DNA of 63,638 nucleotides. It comes from Falsigemmobacter intermedius. Its GTDB lineage: Bacteria; Pseudomonadota; Alphaproteobacteria; Rhodobacterales; Rhodobacteraceae. This document shows, piece by piece, positions 56,364 to 63,638 of this stretch (positions are counted from its first letter, which is position 1; every line of letters starts with the position of its first letter). Where the stretch lies: assembly GCF_004054105.1 (NCBI RefSeq), contig NZ_SBLC01000018.1:436-64073 (forward strand), written 5' to 3'. Under the pieces are notes generated by a model. That model was given only the letters and a program-made list of their open reading frames with translations, searched no databases and was not told the origin of the DNA. The position numbers and the translations under genes are program-made.

Positions 56364-57403
56364 TCGGACGTGTTGTCGTTCTTGACCGGATGGAAGATGG
56401 CCGCGCGGCGGCGGCGCTGATGGTGGATGGTCGTCTTGAGGATCTGGTCATTGATCCCAAAGGCGAGAGCCCGCTGCAGCCGGGTGCCATTCTGCGCGGT
56501 GTTGTGGATCGTCTGGTCAAGGGCCAGGGCGGGGTTTTCGTGAAGCTTCCGGGCGGATCGGGATTCTTACGTCAGGTCTCGGGTCTGGCCCCGGGTCAGC
56601 GCGTGATCGTGCAGGTCTCGGGTGTGGCAGAGCCGGGTAAGGCCGTGCCGGTCACGCTGCGGGTGCTCTTTAAATCTCAGCTGGCAATTGCCACGCCGGG
56701 CGCACCGGGGATTAATATCTCGCGCCGCATCCGCGATGAGGAGCTCCGTCAGGATCTGCAGGATCTGGCTGATGAGGCGATGAAGGGGGCTCCGGCGACG
56801 CTGGGTCTGATCATCCGCTCGGCGGCAGAGGCGGCAGGCGAAGACGCCGTGGCGGAAGATATCCTTTCCGTCAAAGAGCTTGCGACGGCGGTGATGGCCG
56901 ATCTTTCGGGCGGGCCGGAGCTGCTGGTGGATGCGCCGGACGCCCATGAGCTGGCCTGGCGCGAATGGACCGATCCGGCACCCGATGAGGTGGTGGAGGG
57001 CGAGGGCGCTTTTGAGCGTTCGGGCGTTCTGGATGCCATTGATGATCTGCGCTCGGTCGTGGCGGAACTGCCGGCGGGCGGCTCGATGGTGCTGGAGACC
57101 ACGCGGGCGCTGGTGGCGGTGGATATCAACACCGGGCCGGATACCTCGCTGGCCGCCGGGCTGAAGGCCAATATTGCCGCCGCCCGGGATCTGCCGCGTC
57201 AGCTGCGTCTGCGCGGGCTTGGCGGTCAGATCGTGGTCGATTTCGCGCCGATGCCGAAGAAAGACCGCGGCACCCTGGAGCAGGTTCTGCGCGCAGCCTT
57301 CAAGGGCGAGGCGGCAGAGAGCACCCTTGCAGGCTGGACGCCTTTGGGTAACTTTGAGCTGCAGCGCAAACGGGACCGCGCGATGCTGAAGGATCTGCTG
57401 TGA
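56360..57403 (+). CDS. rng: Ribonuclease E/G-type protein, short form
   Basis: 347 aa from [16 protein letters not shown] (ATGA overlap with maf). It has the S1-like and RNase H/DNase I-like parts, and both Mg-binding Asp: [11 protein letters not shown] (Asp255) and [10 protein letters not shown] (Asp294). It ends at [17 protein letters not shown], exactly before the zinc-link CPxCxG and small domain of E. coli RNase G (489 aa). So tetramer assembly by zinc is not expected. Its stop overlaps the yacG start (GTGA). Confidence 0.88.
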   Translation: MIGRVVVLDRMEDGRAAAALMVDGRLEDLVIDPKGESPLQPGAILRGVVDRLVKGQGGVFVKLPGGSGFLRQVSGLAPGQRVIVQVSGVAEPGKAVPVTLRVLFKSQLAIATPGAPGINISRRIRDEELRQDLQDLADEAMKGAPATLGLIIRSAAEAAGEDAVAEDILSVKELATAVMADLSGGPELLVDAPDAHELAWREWTDPAPDEVVEGEGAFERSGVLDAIDDLRSVVAELPAGGSMVLETTRALVAVDINTGPDTSLAAGLKANIAAARDLPRQLRLRGLGGQIVVDFAPMPKKDRGTLEQVLRAAFKGEAAESTLAGWTPLGNFELQRKRDRAMLKDLL

Positions 57404-57579
57404 GCAAATGTCCGATCTGTGGCCGCGAGGCGGATGAGAAATACCGCCCCTTCTGCTCCAAACGCTGTGCGGATGTGGATCTGGCACGCTGGATGACCGG
57501 AACCTATGCTATCCCGGTAGAGGATGACGAAGATGAGGATGGCGCTCCGCCGCCTGATCTTCCACAAAGGCCGGTCTGA
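57400..57579 (+). CDS. yacG: DNA gyrase inhibitor YacG (zinc protein)
   Basis: 59 aa, GTG start overlapping the rng stop (GTGA). Four zinc-binding cysteines: Cys4, Cys7 (KCPICG), Cys19 and Cys23 (FCSKRC), followed by DVDLARW, the family signature, and an acidic tail (EDDEDED). In E. coli it blocks gyrase. Too short for many ORF callers. Confidence 0.93.
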   Translation: MSKCPICGREADEKYRPFCSKRCADVDLARWMTGTYAIPVEDDEDEDGAPPPDLPQRPV

Positions 57580-57584
57580 CTGCG

Positions 57585-57615
57585 CGCGCGAGGGGGCAAC
57601 CCGTCGCGCGTTTTT
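57585..57615 (+). terminator. Intrinsic terminator after yacG
   Basis: CGCGCGA / TCGCGCG stem (57585-57591 with 57604-57610) with a G/C-rich loop and five Ts. Ends the infA-maf-rng-yacG operon. Confidence 0.85.
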
Positions 57616-57727
57616 CTTTCGTGATCCGGATGCGGTCGAGCAATTTCGTGCAACTTCGTGTCAGAGGGCGTTTTCTTTGACGATCCGGCGGCATAGATAA
57701 AGCGTCAAGATTACCGGAGGCCCCAGA

Positions 57728-59245
57728 ATGACCCGCGCGAAACCCGTTGTCCTTTGCATTCTTGATGGCTGGGGCCTGTCGGAAGACCGCACGGCCAATG
57801 CGCCGGCGCTGGCAGAAACTCCGGCTTTTGACCGGGCCTGGGCGGAGTGCCCGCATGCGACGCTTCTGACCCATGGTCCGGATGCGGGTCTGCCCTCGGG
57901 GCAGATGGGCAACTCTGAGGTCGGGCACACCAATATCGGTGCGGGCCGTGTGGTGGCGATGGATCTGGGGCAGATCGATCTGGCGATTGAGGATGGCTCG
58001 TTTAATCAGAACGCCGCGATCCTGGAGTGGGTGGCCGGGCTGAAAGCCACGGGCGGCACGGCGCATCTGATGGGCGTTGTCTCGGACGGTGGGGTGCACG
58101 GGCATCTGACCCATATTCAGGCGGCGGCCCATCTGGTGGCGGGCCAGGGTGTGCCGGTGGTGATCCATGCGGTGACCGACGGGCGTGATGTCGCGCCGTC
58201 TTCGGCGGTGCCCTATATGGAGGCCCTGGTCGCGGGGCTGCCGCAGGGCGCGAAGGTCGGAACTGTGGTCGGGCGCTATTATGCCATGGACCGCGACAAC
58301 CGCTGGGAGCGGGTCTCGCAGGCTTATGGTGCCTTTGTGGCCGCGCAGGGCACGCGTGCGGTCTCGGCGGTGGCTGCGCTTGAGGCGGCCTATGCGGCCG
58401 GGCTGAGCGATGAGTTCATAACGCCTTATGTGATCGGCGATTATGCGGGAATGAAGGACGGCGACGGCTTTTTCTGCCTGAACTTCCGGGCTGATCGCGC
58501 GCGGGAGATTCTGCTGGCGCTTGGTCAGCCGGGCTTTGCAGGCTTTGATGTTCAGCGCCGCCCGGATCTGAAGCTCTTTGGCATGGTCGATTACTCGAAA
58601 GACCATGATACCTTTATGAAATCGGCTTTCCCCAAGCAGACCATCGTCAACACGCTCGGCGAATGGGTGGCCAAACAGGGCAAGCGTCAGTTCCGTCTGG
58701 CTGAGACCGAGAAATACCCACATGTCACCTTCTTCCTGAACGGTGGACAGGAGATCCCGGCAGAGGGGGAAGACCGCTTCATGCCGAAATCGCCGAAAGT
58801 GGCGACCTATGATCTGCAGCCCGAGATGTCCTCAGAAGAGGTCACGGAGAAATTCCTTGAGGCGATTGAGGCCGATTACGATCTGATCGTTGTCAACTAC
58901 GCCAACCCCGATATGGTGGGCCATACCGGCAGCCTTGAGGCGGCGATGGCCGCCTGTGCGGCGGTGGACCGGGGGCTGTCGCGGGTGATTCCGGCGCTGC
59001 TGGCCAAAGGGGGGGCGATGCTTCTGACGGCAGATCACGGCAACTGTGAGCAGATGTTTGACCCCGCAACCGGTGGTCCGCATACCGCCCATACGCTGAA
59101 CCCGGTTCCGGTCATCCTGATCGGCGGGCCGGAGGGGGTGGCTTTGCGCGATGGCCGTCTGGCGGATGTGGCCCCCACGCTTCTGGAACTGATGGGGCTG
59201 CCGCAGCCGGAAGAGATGACCGGGCGGAGCCTGATCGTCGCATGA
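57728..59245 (+). CDS. gpmI: 2,3-BPG-independent phosphoglycerate mutase
   Basis: 505 aa, metal-dependent glycolytic enzyme. VVLCILDGWGLSEDR at the start, catalytic Ser in MGNSEVGHTNIGAGR (about 63), ADHGNCEQMFD late metal site. CCGGAGG lies before the ATG. Leads gpmI-envC-ctpA-rppH; rlmH and rsfS, its common upstream neighbours, are absent. Stop overlaps the next gene by 4 bp. Confidence 0.97.
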   Translation: MTRAKPVVLCILDGWGLSEDRTANAPALAETPAFDRAWAECPHATLLTHGPDAGLPSGQMGNSEVGHTNIGAGRVVAMDLGQIDLAIEDGSFNQNAAILEWVAGLKATGGTAHLMGVVSDGGVHGHLTHIQAAAHLVAGQGVPVVIHAVTDGRDVAPSSAVPYMEALVAGLPQGAKVGTVVGRYYAMDRDNRWERVSQAYGAFVAAQGTRAVSAVAALEAAYAAGLSDEFITPYVIGDYAGMKDGDGFFCLNFRADRAREILLALGQPGFAGFDVQRRPDLKLFGMVDYSKDHDTFMKSAFPKQTIVNTLGEWVAKQGKRQFRLAETEKYPHVTFFLNGGQEIPAEGEDRFMPKSPKVATYDLQPEMSSEEVTEKFLEAIEADYDLIVVNYANPDMVGHTGSLEAAMAACAAVDRGLSRVIPALLAKGGAMLLTADHGNCEQMFDPATGGPHTAHTLNPVPVILIGGPEGVALRDGRLADVAPTLLELMGLPQPEEMTGRSLIVA

Positions 59246-60366
59246 TGCGGGCGGCGCTGGCTCTCAGTCTGGCCCTGTTGGCCGGGGGGACCGCTTTTGC
59301 GGAAAGCCCGGTCTCGGATCAGGCGCGGGCGGCGAGTGAGGGGCTTTTGGGCGCGGTTGAGGCGCTGGAGCAGGCCGAAAGCGGCCGCGATCAGGTCGCG
59401 GCGCTGACCCGCACCATCCAGGCCTATGAAACCGGCCTTGCCACCCTGCGCGAGGCTTTGCGCCAGGCGACCATCCGCGAAACCGCCTTGCAGATGCGCT
59501 TTGAGGCCAAGCGCGAGCGGGTGTCCAAACTGCTCGGCGTGCTGTCGGGCATGGACGCCAGCCCGACGCCCCTTCTGATGCTGCACCCCTCGGGGCCGGT
59601 GGGCACCGCACGCTCCGGCATGATGCTGGCTGAGATCACTCCGGCGATGCAGGCCGAGGTTGAGACGCTGCGGGCGGAGCTGAAGGAAGTCTCTGAACTC
59701 AGGGCGCTGCAGAAATCCGCAGGCGTGACGCTGCAGCGCGGGCTGGAGGCGGCACAGGTGGCCCGCACCCAGCTGAGCCAGGCGATCGCCGCGCGTGCGC
59801 CGCTGCCCAAACGCTTTACCGAAGATCCTGAGCGGCTGAAGCTGATGATCTCGGATGCCGATACGCTGGATGCTCTGGCGACCGGGCTTGCGCCGGATCT
59901 TCTGGCCGATACGGAGCTGACGGAATTTGCGGCCTCTCAGGGCAAGCTGCCGCTGCCGGTGCTCGGCCAGGTGCTGCGCCAGTTCGGAGAGCCGGATGCT
60001 GCGGGGATTGAGCGGCCGGGGCTGGTGATTGCCACCCGTCCTCAGGCGCTGGTCACAGCCCCCTGGCCTGCAACGATCCGCTATGTCGGCCCCTTTCTCG
60101 ACTACGGAAATGTGATGATCCTTGAGCCCGGTGCGGGCTATCTTCTGGTTCTGGCCGGGCTTGGGACCATCTACGGTGGTGTTGGTGATATCGTTCCCGG
60201 CAATGCGCCCGTGGGGCTGATGGGGGGCGCGGATGGTACCGGGGATCTTTTGCAGGGCGGCTCAGAGAGCACTGGCAGAACCGGTTCGGAAACGCTCTAT
60301 ATGGAACTGAGGCAGGGCGGTCAGCCCGTCGATCCCGGCGAGTGGTTCGCCGATGTGAGGGAATGA
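59242..60366 (+). CDS. EnvC-like murein hydrolase activator
   Basis: 374 aa with a signal peptide (ALALSLALLAGGTAFA), two coiled-coil stretches (about 30-100 and 130-190), and a C-terminal LytM-like domain. The zinc ligands are missing: no HxxxD or HxH; GYLLVLAGLGTIYGGVG replaces the HxH strand. This fits a non-catalytic EnvC that activates amidases in division. Overlaps gpmI by 4 bp; ctpA starts 11 bp downstream. Confidence 0.9.
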   Translation: MMRAALALSLALLAGGTAFAESPVSDQARAASEGLLGAVEALEQAESGRDQVAALTRTIQAYETGLATLREALRQATIRETALQMRFEAKRERVSKLLGVLSGMDASPTPLLMLHPSGPVGTARSGMMLAEITPAMQAEVETLRAELKEVSELRALQKSAGVTLQRGLEAAQVARTQLSQAIAARAPLPKRFTEDPERLKLMISDADTLDALATGLAPDLLADTELTEFAASQGKLPLPVLGQVLRQFGEPDAAGIERPGLVIATRPQALVTAPWPATIRYVGPFLDYGNVMILEPGAGYLLVLAGLGTIYGGVGDIVPGNAPVGLMGGADGTGDLLQGGSESTGRTGSETLYMELRQGGQPVDPGEWFADVRE

Positions 60367-60377
60367 GGGACGCATCC

Positions 60378-61712
60378 ATGAAGAAACATGTGCTGGCTGC
60401 GCTTGGCGGAACGGTGGCGGGAGCGGTGATTGCCATGCAGCTCGCAGGCCCGCTTCTTGCACAGGATGCCGCGAAGAAGGCCTCGGTCTATCAGCAGCTT
60501 GACCTGTTCGGGGACATCTTTGAGCGGATCCGCGCGCAATATGTCGAAGAAGTTGAGCCGGAAAAGCTGATTGAAGCGGCGATCAACGGCATGCTGACCT
60601 CGCTTGATCCGCATTCCTCTTATCTGCCGAAGAAGGCCTATGAGGATATGTCGGTCCAGACCCGGGGTGAATTCGGCGGACTTGGCATCGAAGTCACCCA
60701 GGAAGAGGGCTTCGTGAAGGTCGTGACCCCGATCGATGATACCCCCGCGGATAAGGCGGGGATCCTTGCGGGCGATTTCATCACCCATGTGGACGGGGAA
60801 TCGGTGCTGGGTCTGACCATGGACCAGGCGGTTGATAAGATGCGCGGCCCGGTCGGCTCTGAGGTGGTGATCACCGTGGTGCGCGAAGGCACGGCAGAAC
60901 CCTTCGACGTCTCGATCATCCGCGACACCGTGAAGGTCAAAGTGGCCCGCACCCGCCTTGAGGGGGATGTCGCGGTGGTGCGTCTGACGACCTTTAACGA
61001 TCAGACCTACAAGGGGCTTGAGGATGGTCTGAAGCAGCTGTTCAAGGATGCCGGCGGGGCCGATAAGGTCAATGGCGTGGTGCTTGATCTGCGCAACAAC
61101 CCCGGTGGTCTGCTGCCCCAGGCGATCAAAGTCGCCGATGCCTTCCTTGAGCAGGGCGAGATCGTCTCGACCCGTGGCCGCACCGCGGCTGAGGGAGAGC
61201 GGATGAATGCCACCCCCGGTGATCTGACCGAAGGCAAACCGCTTGTCGTTCTGATCAACGAGGGCTCGGCCTCGGCCTCTGAGATCGTGGCGGGCGCGCT
61301 GCAGGATCATGATCGTGCCGTCGTTGTCGGCATGAAGTCGTTTGGTAAAGGCACGGTGCAGTCGGTCATGCCGCTGCGCGGTGACGGCGCGATGCGCCTG
61401 ACGACGGCGCGTTATTACACGCCTTCGGGCCGCTCGATCCAGGGCATGGGGGTGCATCCCGATGTCGTGGTGGCGCAGCCGCGCAAAGATCCGAATGCCG
61501 CTCCGGTTGAAGAGCCGAAATCGCGTCTGTCGCGCTCGGAAGCGCAGCTGCGCGGCACGCTCTCGAACGATTCGATGACCGAAGATGAGCGCAAAATGAT
61601 CGAGGCAGAGGCCGCCAAAGCCGAAGCCGCCGCCAAGCTGCGCCAGGATGATTACCAGCTGGCCTATGCCATCGACATCCTGCGCGGCATGGCCGCCGTG
61701 AAGAAAGACTGA
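60378..61712 (+). CDS. ctpA: Carboxyl-terminal processing protease (S41)
   Basis: 444 aa from [18 protein letters not shown], a signal peptide. PDZ domain (about 90-165, with [15 protein letters not shown]). Catalytic Ser in [15 protein letters not shown] (about 299) and Lys in KSFGKGTVQ (about 323). Periplasmic serine/lysine protease that trims envelope proteins. Sits in a cluster with EnvC, so a link to peptidoglycan hydrolase control is plausible. Confidence 0.95.
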   Translation: MKKHVLAALGGTVAGAVIAMQLAGPLLAQDAAKKASVYQQLDLFGDIFERIRAQYVEEVEPEKLIEAAINGMLTSLDPHSSYLPKKAYEDMSVQTRGEFGGLGIEVTQEEGFVKVVTPIDDTPADKAGILAGDFITHVDGESVLGLTMDQAVDKMRGPVGSEVVITVVREGTAEPFDVSIIRDTVKVKVARTRLEGDVAVVRLTTFNDQTYKGLEDGLKQLFKDAGGADKVNGVVLDLRNNPGGLLPQAIKVADAFLEQGEIVSTRGRTAAEGERMNATPGDLTEGKPLVVLINEGSASASEIVAGALQDHDRAVVVGMKSFGKGTVQSVMPLRGDGAMRLTTARYYTPSGRSIQGMGVHPDVVVAQPRKDPNAAPVEEPKSRLSRSEAQLRGTLSNDSMTEDERKMIEAEAAKAEAAAKLRQDDYQLAYAIDILRGMAAVKKD

Positions 61713-61714
61713 AG

Positions 61715-62188
61715 ATGAGCGATCTGCCCTACCGCCCCTGCGTGGGTGTGGTTCTGATCAATGCCGAGGGCCGGATTTTCGCCGGCCAGCGGCTCGACAG
61801 TGAGGTGCCTGCCTGGCAGATGCCGCAGGGCGGCATTGATAAGGGCGAGAAGTCCCGCGAAGCTGCCTTGCGCGAGCTGTGGGAGGAAACCGGGGTCACC
61901 GCAGATCTGGTCGAAGAGATTGGTCGCACGGAAAACTGGGTGACCTATGACCTGCCGCCGCATCTGCTGGGCAAGGTCTGGGGCGGCAAATACCGCGGGC
62001 AGAAGCAGCGCTGGTATCTCTACCGCTTCAAAGGCTCGGACGATCAGATCGTGATTGAGAGCGAGCATCCGGAGTTCTCCTCCTGGAAATGGATCGGCGC
62101 GGAAGAGATGGTTGCGGGGATCGTGCCTTTCAAACGCGCGGTCTATGAGACGGTGGTCGCAGAATTCCGCGATCATCTGGCACCATGA
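61715..62188 (+). CDS. rppH: RNA pyrophosphohydrolase (Nudix)
   Basis: 157 aa. Nudix box starting GGIDKGE and continuing [13 protein letters not shown] (about 40-62). [19 protein letters not shown] and the C-terminal [13 protein letters not shown] match RppH/NudH. It removes pyrophosphate from mRNA 5' ends to start decay. Starts 2 bp after ctpA; its stop overlaps the methyltransferase by 4 bp. Confidence 0.95.
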   Translation: MSDLPYRPCVGVVLINAEGRIFAGQRLDSEVPAWQMPQGGIDKGEKSREAALRELWEETGVTADLVEEIGRTENWVTYDLPPHLLGKVWGGKYRGQKQRWYLYRFKGSDDQIVIESEHPEFSSWKWIGAEEMVAGIVPFKRAVYETVVAEFRDHLAP

Positions 62189-62970
62189 GCGGGGAGGCTC
62201 TGACCTCCCCTTTGCCTTTCGGGGCTGAGGCTGCGGGCTATGATGCCGGGCGCCCGCCCTATCCTGAAGGCCTTTATGAGGCGCTTTTTCAAAAGCTGGA
62301 TCTGCGCCCCGGTCTGCGCGGCTTTGAGGTCGGTGCCGGCACCGGGCTTGCCACGCGCGCGCTGATCCGGCGGGGTCTGCAGCTTCGCGCGATAGAGCCG
62401 GACCCTTTGATGGCAAAGCGCCTGCGGGTCTCAGCCCCTGAGGCTGAGGTGATCCCCGCCCGGATGGAAGATGCGGCGCTCCCCGAGGGGGTGGCGGATT
62501 TCGGCGTTTCCGCCATGGCGATGCATTGGCTCGATGCGGGGCTCGCGCTGCCGCGGATCAGGGCCTGGTTAAAACCCGGTGCCGGTTTTGCCATGTGGTG
62601 GACGGTTTTCGGCGATCCGGCGCAGCCTGATGCCTTTCAGCGCGCCTCAGCGCCGCTTTTCAGCGGCATGGCGCAGGGGCGGGGGGCGGCGAAGGGCGTG
62701 CCCTATGCGATGCAAAGCGCAGCGCGGCTGGCGGATCTGACCGCTGCGGGTTTTGAGGCGGCGCAGATGCAGCGCTTTGACTGGCAGATCCGGCAGAGCA
62801 CGGCAGAGGTGGTGAACCTCTGCCGCAGTTTCTCGCCGATCCTGCAGATGCCCCCCGCCGCGCGGGAGGCATTTTTGCAGGCCATGGCGGATCTGGTTGA
62901 GCGCGAATTCGGCGGCTCGGTCCTGCGCAGCTTTGTCAGCCTGCTATATACCGCCCGCAGACCGCTTTAG
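62185..62970 (+). CDS. Class I SAM-dependent methyltransferase
   Basis: 261 aa. SAM loop [19 protein letters not shown] (about 47-65), then [12 protein letters not shown] and the [14 protein letters not shown] motif 4-like. Similar in plan to UbiE/TAM-type small-molecule methyltransferases; substrate unknown. Overlaps rppH by 4 bp and converges with the FMN reductase with 4-bp overlap. Confidence 0.88.
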   Translation: MSGEALTSPLPFGAEAAGYDAGRPPYPEGLYEALFQKLDLRPGLRGFEVGAGTGLATRALIRRGLQLRAIEPDPLMAKRLRVSAPEAEVIPARMEDAALPEGVADFGVSAMAMHWLDAGLALPRIRAWLKPGAGFAMWWTVFGDPAQPDAFQRASAPLFSGMAQGRGAAKGVPYAMQSAARLADLTAAGFEAAQMQRFDWQIRQSTAEVVNLCRSFSPILQMPPAAREAFLQAMADLVEREFGGSVLRSFVSLLYTARRPL

Positions 62971-63515
62971 CGGCGCGCAAATTCGGTAAAGCCCGCAAGG
63001 AAGTCGCGCAGGCGGCTTTCCGTCTTCGCGTCAGACATCCGGCCTTCAGAATCAAAGACCTCCGTCGCGCGCGAGACCATCAGACGCCCTTCAAAATAAG
63101 GCCGGGTGCCCAGGGTGCGCAGCACGCTCAGCCACATATCCTGGGCAAGAATGGTGCCAAAGCCGCCTGGAGAGGCCCCGATCAGCGCCACGGGCTTGCC
63201 CTGAAACAGATCGGTGCCACCGGGTTTGCGCGTCATCCAGTCGATGGCGTTCTTAAAGACGCCGGGGATGCCGTTGTTATATTCCGGCGTCACCAGCAGC
63301 AGCCCGTCTGCGGCCTTCAGCGCCTCTTTCAGCGCGGCGACCGGCGCGGGGGCGCCATGGGCGGTTTCGTCGTCTTCGTTAAAGAGCGGCACGCCGTGCA
63401 GGGTATGGGCGTCCAGTCGCGCGCCCTCGGGCATCAGCCCCACCGCCGTGCGCAGCAGGGCGGTGTTCAGCGAACCGGCCCGAAGGCTGCCGGACAGGCC
63501 GAGAATGGTGGTCAT
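62967..63515 (-). CDS. NADPH-dependent FMN reductase
   Basis: 182 aa from MTTILGLSGSLRAGSLNTAL. Flavodoxin-like loop GSLRAGSLNT (about 8-17) and PEYNNGIPGVFKNAIDW (about 76-92) for FMN binding. Chromate/quinone/azo reductase group; substrate unknown. Its start is only 14 bp downstream of the transposase stop on the same strand. Confidence 0.9.
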   Translation of the reverse strand: MTTILGLSGSLRAGSLNTALLRTAVGLMPEGARLDAHTLHGVPLFNEDDETAHGAPAPVAALKEALKAADGLLLVTPEYNNGIPGVFKNAIDWMTRKPGGTDLFQGKPVALIGASPGGFGTILAQDMWLSVLRTLGTRPYFEGRLMVSRATEVFDSEGRMSDAKTESRLRDFLAGFTEFARR

Positions 63516-63529
63516 AGCAACTGTATCTC

Positions 63530-63638
63530 TCACGCCGTTGCGGCGGTCCATTTCTGCCGGCTCTTGCACAGGGTATTCGCGATGGTGACGAGCTTTCTGG
63601 CAACGGCGGTGATGATGACCTTGTGCGGTTTTCCGGCC
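63530..63638 (-). mobile_element. IS110-family transposase, C-terminal end (partial)
   Basis: The minus strand reads AGKPHKVIITAVARKLVTIA and then NTLCKSRQKW up to a stop at 63530-63532. This matches the C-terminus of IS110/IS116/IS902-type DEDD transposases (GKPxKVAxxAxxRKLLxxxNA). The rest lies beyond the window. Only 14 nt separate it from the FMN reductase ATG, so the element end lies very near this gene. IS110 elements usually have no terminal inverted repeats, and none is seen. Confidence 0.85.

Overview
This window looks like chromosomal DNA from an alphaproteobacterium of the Rhodobacteraceae/Paracoccaceae. The reasons are the GC-rich, densely packed genes, the family-typical clusters (infA-maf-rng-yacG, gpmI-envC-ctpA-rppH, mreBCD-pbp2-rodA, fabA-fabB) and a SAM/SAH-type pseudoknot in front of metK, a riboswitch class known from Rhodobacterales. 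No rRNA, tRNA, CRISPR array or prophage was seen. The species cannot be named from sequence alone.

Layout. (1) 1-11.2 kb: S10-spc ribosomal protein genes, rpsJ to rpmD, all on the plus strand. The run is cut by a 180-bp gap with a terminator-like hairpin (rplW/rplB) and by an NCS1 nucleobase-type permease with its own terminator between rplP and rpmC. A hairpin leader precedes rpmC. The run stops at a terminator after rpmD; rplO, secY and adk do not follow. (2) 11.2-16.3 kb: a META-domain-like exported protein, then trmB, metK (with the SAM/SAH riboswitch), lnt and prs on the minus strand. (3) 16.4-20.5 kb: accessory enzymes (DsbA-like isomerase, alpha/beta hydrolase, H-type lectin, GntR regulator with a phosphotransferase, GNAT). 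(4) 20.5-30.4 kb: mltG and fabF; a Tas-like aldo/keto reductase; three small exported proteins, one built from two copies of a cysteine module; fabA-fabB; clpB. (5) 30.5-41.3 kb: an unrecognised protein, a RecD/Dda-like helicase, SDR, MarR, nitrilase-type amidase, glutaredoxin, LysR, an OmpA-domain protein, GNAT, CinA-N, sfsA and an MFS transporter. (6) 41.3-48.8 kb: rodA, pbp2, mreD, mreC and mreB (cell elongation), a hotdog thioesterase, a DUF2218 protein and a 1-Cys peroxiredoxin. (7) 49-54.3 kb: aldehyde dehydrogenase, epmA and efp divergently arranged, prephenate dehydrogenase and an EamA transporter. (8) 54.4-63.5 kb: a second C-N hydrolase, infA-maf-rng-yacG, gpmI-envC-ctpA-rppH-methyltransferase and an FMN reductase. 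The right edge holds the C-terminal end of an IS110-family transposase.

The signal least explained by known gene families is a dispersed element present four times (27.7, 32.9, 52.4 and 55.4 kb). It has a nearly constant core of about 22 nt next to a GC hairpin whose stem sequence differs between copies while pairing is kept. In every copy the hairpin side faces the 3' end of a gene. Other points worth attention are the interrupted ribosomal operon, the riboswitch, a short RNase G that lacks the zinc-link region and is fused by a GTGA overlap to the zinc protein YacG, and a tandem repeat with a G8 tract at the ribosome binding site of the duplicated-cysteine protein.
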